Below, in pieces: positions 24,487-33,456 of a stretch of 64,000 nucleotides of DNA. The stretch is taken from the NCBI GenBank assembly GCA_043821115.1, contig JBDRDD010000024.1, positions 124,001 through 188,000 of the forward strand, read 5' to 3'. The first letter of the stretch is position 1, and the number at the start of each line of letters is the position of its first letter. Under the pieces are notes generated by a model. The model saw only the letters and a list, made by a program, of their open reading frames with translations. It did not search any database and was not told the DNA's origin. The position numbers and the translations under genes were made by a program. Source of the DNA: JBDRDD01 sp043821115. GTDB lineage: Bacteria > CAYTYR01 > UBA6262 > DAOVJB01.

Positions 24487-26358
24487 ATGCCAAGAATGAT
24501 AGGAATAGACTTAGGAACAAGTAATTCAGCAGCATCAGTAATGGAGGGAGGACGTCCCACTATAATTCCAAGTGCCGAGGGCACAAGTGTGGGGGGGAAA
24601 GCCTTTCCTTCATATGTGGCGTTCACCAAGGACGGCCAGAGGCTTATCGGTGAGCCCGCAAGGCGTCAGGCGGTCAGCAACACGGAGGGAACTATTATAG
24701 CCGCAAAGCGTAAGATGGGAACAGATCATAAATACAAGGTTTACGGGAAGGAATATACTCCTCAGCAGATATCGGCTTTTATCCTGCAGAAGATAAAACA
24801 GGATGCGGAGGCATATCTCGGGGAGAAGGTTGAAAAGGCCGTTATAACAGTTCCCGCGTATTTTAACGATAACCAGAGGCAGGCTACAAAGGATGCAGGA
24901 ACAATTGCGGGCCTTGAGGTTGAGCGAATCATAAACGAGCCTACAGCGGCGTCTCTTGCCTACGGTCTTGATAAGACAGGCAAGGAGCAGAAGATACTGG
25001 TGTTTGACTTCGGCGGAGGAACCCTTGATGTTACTATCATGGATATGGCAGAGGGTGTTTTTGAGGTAAAGTCAACAAGCGGTGATACACAGCTTGGCGG
25101 AACGGACATGGATAATATTCTAGTAGACTACCTTGCCGATGAATTCAAGAGAGAGACGGGTCTTGACTTAAGAAACGATAAGATGGCTGTGCAGAGACTC
25201 CGAGAGGCAGCGGAGAAGGCGAAGATAGAGCTCTCAAGCACTCTTACAACCGATATCAACCTTCCCTTTATATCAGCTGATTCAACAGGTCCGAAGCATC
25301 TTACCAAGACCTTAAACAGGGCAAAACTCGAAGAGCTGGTAATCTCCACGGTGGAGAGAACCAAGCATTCCATAGATCAGGCATTAAACGATGCGAAGCT
25401 TACCAAGAATGACATTGACAGGATAATCCTTGTCGGCGGTCCTACAAGAATGCCGATCGTTCAGAAATTTGTAGAGGATCACGTGGGTAAGAAGGTGGAA
25501 GGCGGAATAGATCCGATGGAGTGCGTTGCCATGGGAGCAGCGATCCAGGGAGCAGTCATAACAGGGGATGTAAAAGACGTCCTGCTCCTTGATGTTACGC
25601 CGCTTTCACTCGGTATCGAGACACTCGGCTCTGTTTTCACGAAGCTTATCGAAAGAAACACGACTATACCGACAAAGAAAAGCCAGATATTCTCTACTGC
25701 AAGCGACAGTCAGCCAGCAGTGGACATCCATGTTCTCCAGGGTGAGCGTCCTATGGCTACTGACAACGTGACCCTTGGCAGGTTCCAGCTTGTGGGTATA
25801 CCACCGGCGCCAAGAGGCGTTCCCCAGATAGAGGTAACCTTTGACATAGATGCAAACGGTATCATTCATGTGAGCGCGAAGGATCTTGGAACAGGTAAAG
25901 AACAGAATATAAAGATAACCGCTCCTACAAAGCTTGACAAGAATGAGATAGACAAGATGGTCAAGCAGGCAGAGGAATTCTCTGAGGATGACAAGAAACG
26001 AAGAGAAGAAATCGAGGCAAGAAACGAAGCGGATGCCCTTGTTTATAACACGGAGAAATCATTAAAGGAGCATGGCGATAAGATAAAGGAGAAAGAGCGT
26101 GAAAATGTTGAGAAGGCTCTTACAGAAGCAAAGGAAGCCCTGAAGAACCCGGACATAGAAGCCATAAAGAAGACAAAGGAAGCGCTCCAGAATGCCTCCT
26201 ACAAGCTTGCCGAGGTTATCTACAAGGAAGCGCAGCAGCAACAGGCGCAGCAATCGCAGCAGCAGGGCGGTGGGGACACCCAGGCAGAAGAGACTAAAGA
26301 GGAAAAAAAGGAAGATATAATCGATGCGGAATTCAAAGAGGAGGACGGCAATAAATAA
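24487..26358 (+). CDS. dnaK: Chaperone DnaK (Hsp70)
   Basis: A 623-residue Hsp70. The ATPase domain opens with MIGIDLGTSNSAASV and contains VPAYFNDNQRQATKDAG and FDFGGGTLDVTI. The substrate-binding domain (VTPLSLGIETLG) and helical lid follow. The C-terminus is a glutamine-rich linker ending in an acidic EEKKEDIIDAEFKEE tail. The ATG at 24487 follows AAAGGAGGAAGG; an upstream in-frame TTG has no such site. Confidence 0.98.
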   Translation: MPRMIGIDLGTSNSAASVMEGGRPTIIPSAEGTSVGGKAFPSYVAFTKDGQRLIGEPARRQAVSNTEGTIIAAKRKMGTDHKYKVYGKEYTPQQISAFILQKIKQDAEAYLGEKVEKAVITVPAYFNDNQRQATKDAGTIAGLEVERIINEPTAASLAYGLDKTGKEQKILVFDFGGGTLDVTIMDMAEGVFEVKSTSGDTQLGGTDMDNILVDYLADEFKRETGLDLRNDKMAVQRLREAAEKAKIELSSTLTTDINLPFISADSTGPKHLTKTLNRAKLEELVISTVERTKHSIDQALNDAKLTKNDIDRIILVGGPTRMPIVQKFVEDHVGKKVEGGIDPMECVAMGAAIQGAVITGDVKDVLLLDVTPLSLGIETLGSVFTKLIERNTTIPTKKSQIFSTASDSQPAVDIHVLQGERPMATDNVTLGRFQLVGIPPAPRGVPQIEVTFDIDANGIIHVSAKDLGTGKEQNIKITAPTKLDKNEIDKMVKQAEEFSEDDKKRREEIEARNEADALVYNTEKSLKEHGDKIKEKERENVEKALTEAKEALKNPDIEAIKKTKEALQNASYKLAEVIYKEAQQQQAQQSQQQGGGDTQAEETKEEKKEDIIDAEFKEEDGNK

Positions 26359-26382
26359 TCCACGATAGGAGACAAAATCCTG

Positions 26383-27504
26383 ATGGCGATAAAACGTGAT
26401 TACTATGAAATCCTGGGAGTAAAAAAAGATGCTACTGCCGCACAGATTAAACAGGCGTACAGAAAACTCGCAATGCAGTATCATCCTGACCGCGTAGCTC
26501 CTGATAAGAAGAAAGAATCAGAGGAGAAGTTCAAGGAAATATCAGAAGCGTATGCTGTTTTGACAGATACGCAGAAGAAGAGCCAGTATGACCAGTTCGG
26601 TCACGCTGGTATTGACGGACGCTACAGCTCAGAAGATATATTCAGGACCACGGACTTCGGGAGTGTTTTCGAGGAATTCGGCTTTGGAAAGGGAATTTTC
26701 GGGGATCTATTCGGTGGTGGCAGAGCAGCCACCAAAAGAGGTCCAACGCGAGGTGCCGATCTGGAATATGTTCTGCCTATAACACTGGAGGAAGCATACA
26801 AGGGAGTGGAAAAAACGATAAATATATACCACACGGTTATATGTAACTTGTGTAAGGGCCAGGGGGCAAAGCCCGGGACCAGGAAAAAGACATGTGCCAA
26901 ATGCAAGGGCTCCGGGCATATGAGATACACCCAGGGCTTCTTGAGTTTTGCCCAGCCATGTCAGGCGTGCAACGGCCAGGGTGAGACCATTGAATCTCCA
27001 TGTCCTGAGTGCCAAGGAAGAGGGAAGGTGCGTAAAAACTCGCATATCACCATTAAGATACCCCCGGGTGTAAATACAGGCAACAGTATAAGAATGAGGG
27101 AGAAAGGTGAGGCAGGAGAGCTTGGAGGTCCTTCCGGGGATCTCTACGTGGTCGTTAAAATGAAACCACATCCTGTGTTTGAGCGTGATGGTGACGATAT
27201 CTACTGTAATATTCCCATAAGCTTTGCTATTGCAACACTGGGAGGCGAAGTGCATGCTCCGACACTCGAAAGCAAGGTAAAGATGAAAATACCGCCCGGT
27301 ACCCAGACTAACAAAACCTTCCGCCTTAGTACCAAGGGCATTCCCAATGTTCATGGCAGGGGCAGAGGGGATGAATTTGTAACGGTCATAGTGGAGGTCC
27401 CAAAGAAAGTCTCAAAAAAAGAGGCAGACCTTGTTAAACAATTAAGCCTGCTTGAGGGTGAAACCCTAGGAGATGACGGATTCTTAAAGAATATGTTCAA
27501 GTAA
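26383..27504 (+). CDS. dnaJ: Chaperone DnaJ (Hsp40)
   Basis: A 373-residue class I DnaJ. The J domain (4-70) contains the HPD motif that stimulates DnaK. A Gly/Phe-rich region follows, then four CxxCxGxG zinc motifs (CNLCKGQG, CAKCKGSG, CQACNGQG, CPECQGRG), then the substrate-binding beta domains. Complete and normal length. Last chaperone gene of the CIRCE operon; rsmE follows after 7 bases. Confidence 0.97.
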   Translation: MAIKRDYYEILGVKKDATAAQIKQAYRKLAMQYHPDRVAPDKKKESEEKFKEISEAYAVLTDTQKKSQYDQFGHAGIDGRYSSEDIFRTTDFGSVFEEFGFGKGIFGDLFGGGRAATKRGPTRGADLEYVLPITLEEAYKGVEKTINIYHTVICNLCKGQGAKPGTRKKTCAKCKGSGHMRYTQGFLSFAQPCQACNGQGETIESPCPECQGRGKVRKNSHITIKIPPGVNTGNSIRMREKGEAGELGGPSGDLYVVVKMKPHPVFERDGDDIYCNIPISFAIATLGGEVHAPTLESKVKMKIPPGTQTNKTFRLSTKGIPNVHGRGRGDEFVTVIVEVPKKVSKKEADLVKQLSLLEGETLGDDGFLKNMFK

Positions 27505-27511
27505 AGAGAAT

Positions 27512-28279
27512 ATGACTAAATCAAACTTAAACCGATTTTTTGTATTACCTGAGAATATATATGATAATAAGCTCCGTATAAGCGGAACCGACGTAAAACA
27601 TATAAAAACCGTACTCAGACTCAAAGAAGGCGATGAGATTATTATCTTCGATGGAACAGGTAACGAGTACATTGCTGTAATTGATAGTTTGGATGATGAG
27701 CTAAACTGTACTATAAAAGATAAGAGAGATATCGAGAATCCCAAATGTGCCGGGATAACACTTCTTCAGGGTGTGCCCAAAGGCTCCAAGATGGATTACG
27801 TGGTGCAGAAATGCACCGAAACAGGTGTAAATGACATTATTCCTCTTATAACAGAAAGAACGGTTGTAAAGCTTGATGATAAGAGGAAAATAGCGAAAAA
27901 GAACAGATGGCAGAAGATAGCAAAATCATCTGCCCAGCAGTCAAAGAGCAGTATTGTTCCCATCATTCATGAACCGGTCTCTCTTGATGAGGCTTTGGAT
28001 ATAGTAAGGGAACACAGTTTGAAATTAATAGCGTGGGAATCTGAGTATATAACAAGTTTAAGAGATATCCTGAAAAAACACCACGCATCTCTTATAAGTC
28101 CGGATTCAAGTATCGCAATATGTATAGGTCCTGAAGGCGGGTTTAGCTATCAGGAAGTGGATAAAGCAAAGTCAAAAGGAATGATACCTGTAAGCCTTGG
28201 GTCGCGTATACTGCGCTCAGAAAGCGCGGGGTTTGCTACATGCGTTATGATTTTATATGAATTAGATGCAATGGGATAA
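27512..28279 (+). CDS. rsmE: 16S rRNA m3U1498 methyltransferase RsmE
   Basis: A 255-residue SPOUT-class RNA methyltransferase that methylates U1498 of 16S rRNA. It has an N-terminal PUA-like domain (NRFFVLPEN; GTDVKHIKTVLRLKEGDEI) and a C-terminal trefoil knot with CIGPEGGFSYQEV and LGSRILRSESAGF. It commonly follows dnaJ, as here. Confidence 0.95.
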   Translation: MTKSNLNRFFVLPENIYDNKLRISGTDVKHIKTVLRLKEGDEIIIFDGTGNEYIAVIDSLDDELNCTIKDKRDIENPKCAGITLLQGVPKGSKMDYVVQKCTETGVNDIIPLITERTVVKLDDKRKIAKKNRWQKIAKSSAQQSKSSIVPIIHEPVSLDEALDIVREHSLKLIAWESEYITSLRDILKKHHASLISPDSSIAICIGPEGGFSYQEVDKAKSKGMIPVSLGSRILRSESAGFATCVMILYELDAMG

Positions 28280-28303
28280 AACTATTGTGAGAGGGGAGGG
28301 AAC

Positions 28304-28705
28304 ATGGTTCAATATCATGGTCCGGAGAGAAGATCGTTTACGCGTCTTCCAATATCGCTTCAAGTGGATTTTTTACTGTTTGATACACAGGATTCAAAGG
28401 AATTGACAGACAGAATGGGAGCACATGCACGAAATATTTCCGCGGGTGGTCTCCTGATAGAGACCTCGCGCATACCCGTTGAGTGGATGAACGCGCTTAT
28501 CTCCGGAAAGATTACCTTCGTGTTGGAGTTCAAAATCCCGGGAAGTGAGAATCCTATTAGAACCTCTGCCAGGGTGAGCTGGATGGCCCGCAGGAAAGAG
28601 GAAGAAGCAGTTGAGCCGTTTGTAATGGGACTTAACTTTACAGAGATTACTCCTGAAGATCAGGAAAGAATCATTCAGTTTGTATCGAATGCTCCCCAGA
28701 AATGA
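28304..28705 (+). CDS. PilZ domain protein (probable c-di-GMP receptor)
   Basis: A 133-residue stand-alone PilZ domain. The N-terminal arginine box is ERRSFTRLP (R10-x3-R14), followed by the NISAGGLLIET segment, which matches the (D/N)xSxxG motif. Both elements bind cyclic di-GMP in characterised PilZ proteins. No other domain is fused. It lies between two RNA-modification genes and overlaps mtaB by 4 bases, giving no hint of its output. One of three c-di-GMP-linked elements in the window. Confidence 0.85.
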   Translation: MVQYHGPERRSFTRLPISLQVDFLLFDTQDSKELTDRMGAHARNISAGGLLIETSRIPVEWMNALISGKITFVLEFKIPGSENPIRTSARVSWMARRKEEEAVEPFVMGLNFTEITPEDQERIIQFVSNAPQK

Positions 28706-29943
28706 CGAAGATAGCTTTTTACACACTGGGCTGTAAAGTAAATCAGTATGAAACTCAGCTTATGAGGGAGCAATGCCTAGAGAACAGATTCGAAAAAGTG
28801 CCGTTCTCCCAAAAGGCTGATATTTACGTTATAAATACTTGTACTGTGACATTAAAGAGCGACCGTAAGAGCCGCTATTACATACACAGTGCCTTAAGAA
28901 GAAACCCGCAGGCGAAAATTATCGTTGCGGGATGTTACGTTAATAGGGCCCAAAATGATTTGAACAAAATATCTCAAAATATCATATGCCTGTCAAACCA
29001 GAGCAAGAAAGATATACTGGATTACCTGATAGGCAAAGGCGATAAGGTTCCTGTATCATCTATAAGCAAATTTGAGGGCCACAGCAGGGCGTTTGTAAAA
29101 ATACAGGACGGCTGTGACGCCTATTGCTCCTATTGCATAGTCCCTTATGTAAGAAGTGTTCTGTGGAGCCGGCCGAAGGAAGAAATATTAGAGGAAATAA
29201 ATACCCTCGTAAAGAATGGCTGCAAGGAAGTGGTTTTAACCGGGATAAGACTTGGTATGTATGAGGATGGTAAAGAAGCTCTTATAAGGTTAATAAAGTT
29301 AATCCATGATATTGAAGGCTTAAAAAGGATACGTCTTAGCTCAATAGAACCCATGGACATATCAGATGAGCTTATAGATTTATTTCCCAAGCTCCAAAAG
29401 CTGTGTCATCATATGCACATCCCGCTTCAGAGCGGCGATGATGACATATTAAGAACGATGAACAGGAAGTATACCCGAAAGCAGTACAGAGCATTAATTG
29501 ATAAAATAAGAAAAAAAGTTCCTGATATAAATATAACAACAGATGTAATAGTAGGATTCCCGGGCGAGACAGAAGAAAATTTTAACAATACACTTGAGTT
29601 TATTAAAAATCTGAAGTTTGGAAAATTGCATGTGTTTAAGTTTTCAAAAAGAGAAGGGACACAAGCCTCTAATCTTGGGGATCAAGTTAAACCTAAAATC
29701 ATACAACAGCGCAGCAAGAAGCTTCTGGAAATATCCAAGAATATGACCAGAGACTATTATTCGAGGTTTCTGGGCAAAGACGTTGAAGTGTTTATAGAAG
29801 GGAAAGCAAAGAATAAGGGATCTTCTGTAGGTCTAACAAATCATTATATACGAGTATTAATTGACAAAAAGCAAGAAAGAAAAGATATAGTTAATGTAAA
29901 AATAGAAAAAGCTGATTGTGAGTTTGCTTACGGGAAAGCGTAG
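28702..29943 (+). CDS. mtaB: tRNA t6A37 methylthiotransferase MtaB
   Basis: A 413-residue radical SAM methylthiotransferase that converts t6A37 to ms2t6A37 in tRNA. Three N-terminal cysteines for the auxiliary cluster lie in TLGCKVNQYET, NTCTVT and AGCYVNR. The radical SAM site is DGCDAYCSYCIVP. ITTDVIVGFPGETEENF is also diagnostic. The TLGCKVNQYE start and overall layout favour MtaB over MiaB or RimO. Confidence 0.92.
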   Translation: MTKIAFYTLGCKVNQYETQLMREQCLENRFEKVPFSQKADIYVINTCTVTLKSDRKSRYYIHSALRRNPQAKIIVAGCYVNRAQNDLNKISQNIICLSNQSKKDILDYLIGKGDKVPVSSISKFEGHSRAFVKIQDGCDAYCSYCIVPYVRSVLWSRPKEEILEEINTLVKNGCKEVVLTGIRLGMYEDGKEALIRLIKLIHDIEGLKRIRLSSIEPMDISDELIDLFPKLQKLCHHMHIPLQSGDDDILRTMNRKYTRKQYRALIDKIRKKVPDINITTDVIVGFPGETEENFNNTLEFIKNLKFGKLHVFKFSKREGTQASNLGDQVKPKIIQQRSKKLLEISKNMTRDYYSRFLGKDVEVFIEGKAKNKGSSVGLTNHYIRVLIDKKQERKDIVNVKIEKADCEFAYGKA

Positions 29944-30000
29944 GAAATCACAAATTAAATACTGATTGGTTTAATTGCTATAAATTAGGAGGAATAAGAG

Positions 30001-31659
30001 ATGTCAAAAGAAAAAATAATGACCCATTCAGCAAGTCCTTCGGGGGAGAAATTCCCGCTGCCGCAGAAGGATGAGTACAATGCCGAGTTTGAACGCCTTG
30101 AGAAATTGTCGGATAAGGCACGAAAAGAAGGAAAAGAAGTAGTTGTGGTTATGGGCGTAGGCTTTGTGGGAGCTGTAATGGCTGCTATCATTGCTAATAC
30201 AAAGGATGAGAAGGGCAATTACAGTAAGTTTGTGATAGGCTGCCAGAGGCCAAGTGTAAGGAGCTACTGGAAGATACCTCTTCTGAATCGCGGAGAGTCA
30301 CCTGTAAAGGCCGAGGACCCGGAGGTGGACGAGCTTATTACAAGATGCGTATCCAAAGAGAAAACGCTGACCGCAACATATAACAGTGACTGCCTGAAGT
30401 TAGCCGACTGTGTTGTTGTTGATGTGCAGTGCGATTTTGCAAAAAAAGACCTCGGTAAAATGAAGACAGGGGAAGCCGATATGGCCGCCCTTGAGGCGAC
30501 TATAAGGACAATCGGAGAAAAAATGCAGCCTAACTGTCTTGTTCTTATCGAAACCACTGTTGCTCCAGGCACGACTGAATTCGTGGCCTGGCCCATACTT
30601 AAGAAAGCATTCGCCAGCAGGAGTATACCGTCCGAGCCGCTTCTTGCTCACAGCTTTGAAAGGGTCATGCCCGGCAGGGAGTATGTGGCAAGTATCCGTG
30701 ACTTCTGGCGTGTGTGCGCGGGATGCAATGAGGAAGCAAAAGTCAGGGTGGAAAAGTTTTTAAGAGAGGTGCTTAACACAAAAGAGTTCCCTCTTACAGT
30801 AATGGATAGGCCCATCGAGTCTGAAACTACCAAGATAGTGGAGAATTCATACAGGGCGACGATACTGGCTTTCCTGAATGAGTGGAGTATTTTTGCGGAG
30901 AGAAACGGTGTGGACCTGATAAAGGTCATTAAGGCGATCAAGATGCGTCCTACGCACAGCAATATCATATTCCCGGGTCCCGGTATCGGAGGATATTGCC
31001 TGCCAAAAGACGGGGGGCTTGGATACTGGGCGTACAGGCATATACTTGGATTCGAAGACGGTGACAGTATATTCAAGATTACTCCCACGGCAATAGATAT
31101 AAATGATACGAGGTCTTTGCATGTTGCGGAACTGACACGTGATGCGCTTCGGAATATGGGAAGGTATATCGCGGGTGCAGATGTACTTCTCTGCGGGGCG
31201 AGTTACCGACAGGACGTGGGTGATACCCGCTACAGCGGCAGTGAGATGGTTGTACGCAAGTTGACCCAGATGGGTGCCGAGATTCGTGTACATGACCCTT
31301 ATGTGGAGCACTGGTACGAATTTGAACAGCAGGATGTCTATCCCGCACCGGGACATTCATGGGGGCGTTTCTTCCGCAACCAGGAAGGTCTGACAAAACT
31401 GCGCATAAGTAACGATTTACCCAAGTCTCTAAAGGGTGTTGAGGCACTCATATTAGCGGTTCCTCATAGCCAGTATCTGGAGCTAAGTCCGAAGGATATC
31501 GTTAAGTGGGCAGGAGGACCTATCGCTGTTATTGACTGCTTCGGTATTCTCTCCGATGATGTTATAAAAGAATATTTTAAGCTCGGTTGCGAGGTGAAAG
31601 CACTTGGTAGGGGACATATACAGAGGATAAAAGAGGAAGTTAGAAGAGCATCCAATTAA
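30001..31659 (+). CDS. Nucleotide-sugar dehydrogenase (UDP-Glc/GDP-Man/UDP-ManNAc DH family)
   Basis: A 552-residue NAD-dependent enzyme that oxidises a nucleotide-sugar C6 alcohol to the uronic acid. The NAD motif is MGVGFVGAVMAA (about 50-61). The catalytic cysteine is C333 in GPGIGGYCLPKDGG, and the C-terminal domain has CGASYRQDVGDTRYSGS. It is about 100 residues longer than typical members, with an N-terminal extension before the Rossmann fold and extra sequence in the middle. AGGAGG precedes the ATG. The sugar is not readable. The product probably feeds surface polysaccharide; the cupin gene follows after 13 bases. Confidence 0.88.
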   Translation: MSKEKIMTHSASPSGEKFPLPQKDEYNAEFERLEKLSDKARKEGKEVVVVMGVGFVGAVMAAIIANTKDEKGNYSKFVIGCQRPSVRSYWKIPLLNRGESPVKAEDPEVDELITRCVSKEKTLTATYNSDCLKLADCVVVDVQCDFAKKDLGKMKTGEADMAALEATIRTIGEKMQPNCLVLIETTVAPGTTEFVAWPILKKAFASRSIPSEPLLAHSFERVMPGREYVASIRDFWRVCAGCNEEAKVRVEKFLREVLNTKEFPLTVMDRPIESETTKIVENSYRATILAFLNEWSIFAERNGVDLIKVIKAIKMRPTHSNIIFPGPGIGGYCLPKDGGLGYWAYRHILGFEDGDSIFKITPTAIDINDTRSLHVAELTRDALRNMGRYIAGADVLLCGASYRQDVGDTRYSGSEMVVRKLTQMGAEIRVHDPYVEHWYEFEQQDVYPAPGHSWGRFFRNQEGLTKLRISNDLPKSLKGVEALILAVPHSQYLELSPKDIVKWAGGPIAVIDCFGILSDDVIKEYFKLGCEVKALGRGHIQRIKEEVRRASN

Positions 31660-31672
31660 CTGGGAGCAGAAA

Positions 31673-31990
31673 ATGACATCTGAGACTAAGGCAAGCGATC
31701 TTGCAAGAGGGGTAAATTATCAGGACGACTCCGTTGTAAGCAAAACCCTTATAAAAAAGGACACTGGCACGGTGACCCTGTTTGCTTTTGACCAGGGGCA
31801 GGGTTTAAGTGAGCATACGGCACCTTTTGATGCCATGGTATATATCCTCGACGGGCAAGCCCAGATTACGATTTCAGGCAAACCCTTTAACGTTAGACAG
31901 GGCGAGTTTATTATCATGCCGGCAAATGAACCACACTCTCTAAAAGCACTTAAAAAATTCAAGATGATGCTGGTTATGATAAAATCTTGA
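31673..31990 (+). CDS. Small cupin domain protein
   Basis: A 105-residue single cupin beta barrel. Metal-site candidates are the His in LSEHTAPFDAMVYILDG and the His in MPANEPHSLKAL. It resembles the small cupins that bind a metal and a small ligand, often with regulatory or isomerase roles. It is last in the heat-shock to dehydrogenase run and is followed by a terminator. Function unknown. Confidence 0.85.
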   Translation: MTSETKASDLARGVNYQDDSVVSKTLIKKDTGTVTLFAFDQGQGLSEHTAPFDAMVYILDGQAQITISGKPFNVRQGEFIIMPANEPHSLKALKKFKMMLVMIKS

Positions 31991-32027
31991 TCGAACGATT
32001 TATGTAAGAATGAATATGTTTCAGCTT

Positions 32028-32056
32028 TGAGGGGCCTTGTGGCCCCCTTTAATTTT
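32028..32056 (+). terminator. Rho-independent terminator after the cupin gene
   Basis: GGGGCC-TTGT-GGCCCC hairpin (extended by flanking A/T pairs) followed by a T-rich tract. Confidence 0.8.
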
Positions 32057-32059
32057 CTA

Positions 32060-32088
32060 TTGCATTTTTTCTGATATATATATATAAT
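32060..32088 (+). promoter_or_regulatory. Sigma-70 promoter for the proC unit
   Basis: TTGCAT (32060-32065), 17 bases, TATAAT (32083-32088), immediately downstream of a terminator and about 40 bases before proC. Confidence 0.75.
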
Positions 32089-32125
32089 AATATGATACAT
32101 TGCCAGTTTCATATTTGGGGGATTT

Positions 32126-32938
32126 ATGGCAAAATTAGGAAAAATAGGATTTATAGGAATAGGAAATATGGGCCAGGCGCTCATTAACGGGCTGATCAAG
32201 TCCGGTGTGTCTGCCAAGGCCAATATTTTTGCCTATGACAGTGACGGTAAAAAAAGAGAAAAGGCAAAGAGAAAAGGCATAAAGATAGCAAAAAGCAATG
32301 CTGATCTGATCACAAAGACTGGGGTTATAGTTCTTGCGGTCAAGCCCCAGGTTATAGATAAAGTACTTAGGGAAATATCTGGCAAAGTCGCCAGATCCGC
32401 AACCATTATCTCTATTGCCGCGGGTATTACCACAAGGCATATTGAGGCTTTGCTGGGCAAGGTGTCAGTTATACGGGTTATGCCCAATACACCTGCTTTG
32501 GTCAGGCAGGGCGCTGCCGCGATATGCAGGGGAAGATTTTCCACCAAGAAGGATGAGAGGATAGCCGAGAGAATATTTTCTTCGGTTGGCAGAACCGTGA
32601 AGGTCAAAGAGTCCCTTATGGATGCTGTCACCGGTCTTAGCGGGAGCGGACCTGCATACATATTCCTCGTTATCGAAGCGCTTACCGAGGCAGGGGTCAA
32701 GGTGGGCCTGAGCAGGCAGGATGCAGGCATATTGACGAAGCAGATGGTCTTAGGGGCGGCAAAGATGGCTGTTGAAACCGGGGAGGATGCGGCTGTGCTC
32801 AGGAAAAAGGTGACATCTCCCGGCGGGACCACGGAAGCAGCACTTAAATATTTAAAAAAGAAAGGTTTCGACAAAGTCTTGGTCGAAGCGGTAAAGGTTG
32901 CGACAAAGAGGTCCATCCAGTTAGGTAAAAAAAGATAG
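32126..32938 (+). CDS. proC: Pyrroline-5-carboxylate reductase
   Basis: A 270-residue enzyme making proline from pyrroline-5-carboxylate with NAD(P)H. The cofactor motif IGFIGIGNMGQALI is at the N-terminus. VIRVMPNTPALV, then TGLSGSGPAYIF and the C-terminal TSPGGTTEAALKYL are ProC signatures. Normal length. First gene of a new unit. Confidence 0.96.
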   Translation: MAKLGKIGFIGIGNMGQALINGLIKSGVSAKANIFAYDSDGKKREKAKRKGIKIAKSNADLITKTGVIVLAVKPQVIDKVLREISGKVARSATIISIAAGITTRHIEALLGKVSVIRVMPNTPALVRQGAAAICRGRFSTKKDERIAERIFSSVGRTVKVKESLMDAVTGLSGSGPAYIFLVIEALTEAGVKVGLSRQDAGILTKQMVLGAAKMAVETGEDAAVLRKKVTSPGGTTEAALKYLKKKGFDKVLVEAVKVATKRSIQLGKKR

Positions 32939-32950
32939 GAGGACCTGTTT

Positions 32951-33442
32951 ATGCAAAGATTTACCAAAGATGGACGACTTATTATACCTCTGGTCAGGGA
33001 TGAGAAAACTGAACCGCAAGCTAGCGGGGATAAGATAAGTTATGTTGTGAATAAAGCGTATTGCCCTAACGGCTGCGATATAATCGACAGGGAGCATGAA
33101 ATAAACGGAGAACCCGGGTTGAGGATCAAATTTAAAAGAAAAGGCGCAGAAGGCGAATTCGTTATCTCCGCAATAGAAGGGGATTTTGATAAGATTATTC
33201 TCTCCGGGGAGTTGAAGGACGGGGTTAAGGATGATCTTTATTGTCCTCACTGCGGGGTAATGTTCAAGAAACTCGTAAAATGCAATTGCAAGCCGGATGC
33301 GGATATGGTTGTTATAGGAGTGACGCCAGAGCTGGATTTTAACAATGCCATAACATTCTGCAATGTAACGGGATGCGAAAACGGGACATTCCTTGATTCC
33401 GGAGATATTATACGACATATAAGGCTCAAGGATTCATACTGA
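32951..33442 (+). CDS. Cysteine-rich protein of unknown function
   Basis: A 163-residue soluble protein I do not recognise. It has four cysteine pairs: CPNGC (about 38-42), CPHC (about 98-101), CNC (about 112-114) and CNVTGC (about 137-142). The spacing suggests one or two zinc ribbons or a metal site. No signal peptide or membrane helix. GGAGG precedes the ATG. It is packed between proC (12 bases) and mtnA (14 bases), so it is cotranscribed and probably a real cytoplasmic protein. Confidence 0.75.
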   Translation: MQRFTKDGRLIIPLVRDEKTEPQASGDKISYVVNKAYCPNGCDIIDREHEINGEPGLRIKFKRKGAEGEFVISAIEGDFDKIILSGELKDGVKDDLYCPHCGVMFKKLVKCNCKPDADMVVIGVTPELDFNNAITFCNVTGCENGTFLDSGDIIRHIRLKDSY

Positions 33443-33456
33443 GCCGCGGGAGATAT

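Noticed and set aside
26707..27354. 215-codon open frame antisense to dnaJ
   Set aside because: It mirrors dnaJ's zinc-finger codons; the translation has no domain and dnaJ is certain.
29951..29976. Hairpin AATTAAA/TTTAATT after mtaB as a terminator
   Set aside because: All A-T pairs, a 10-base loop and no following T-run.
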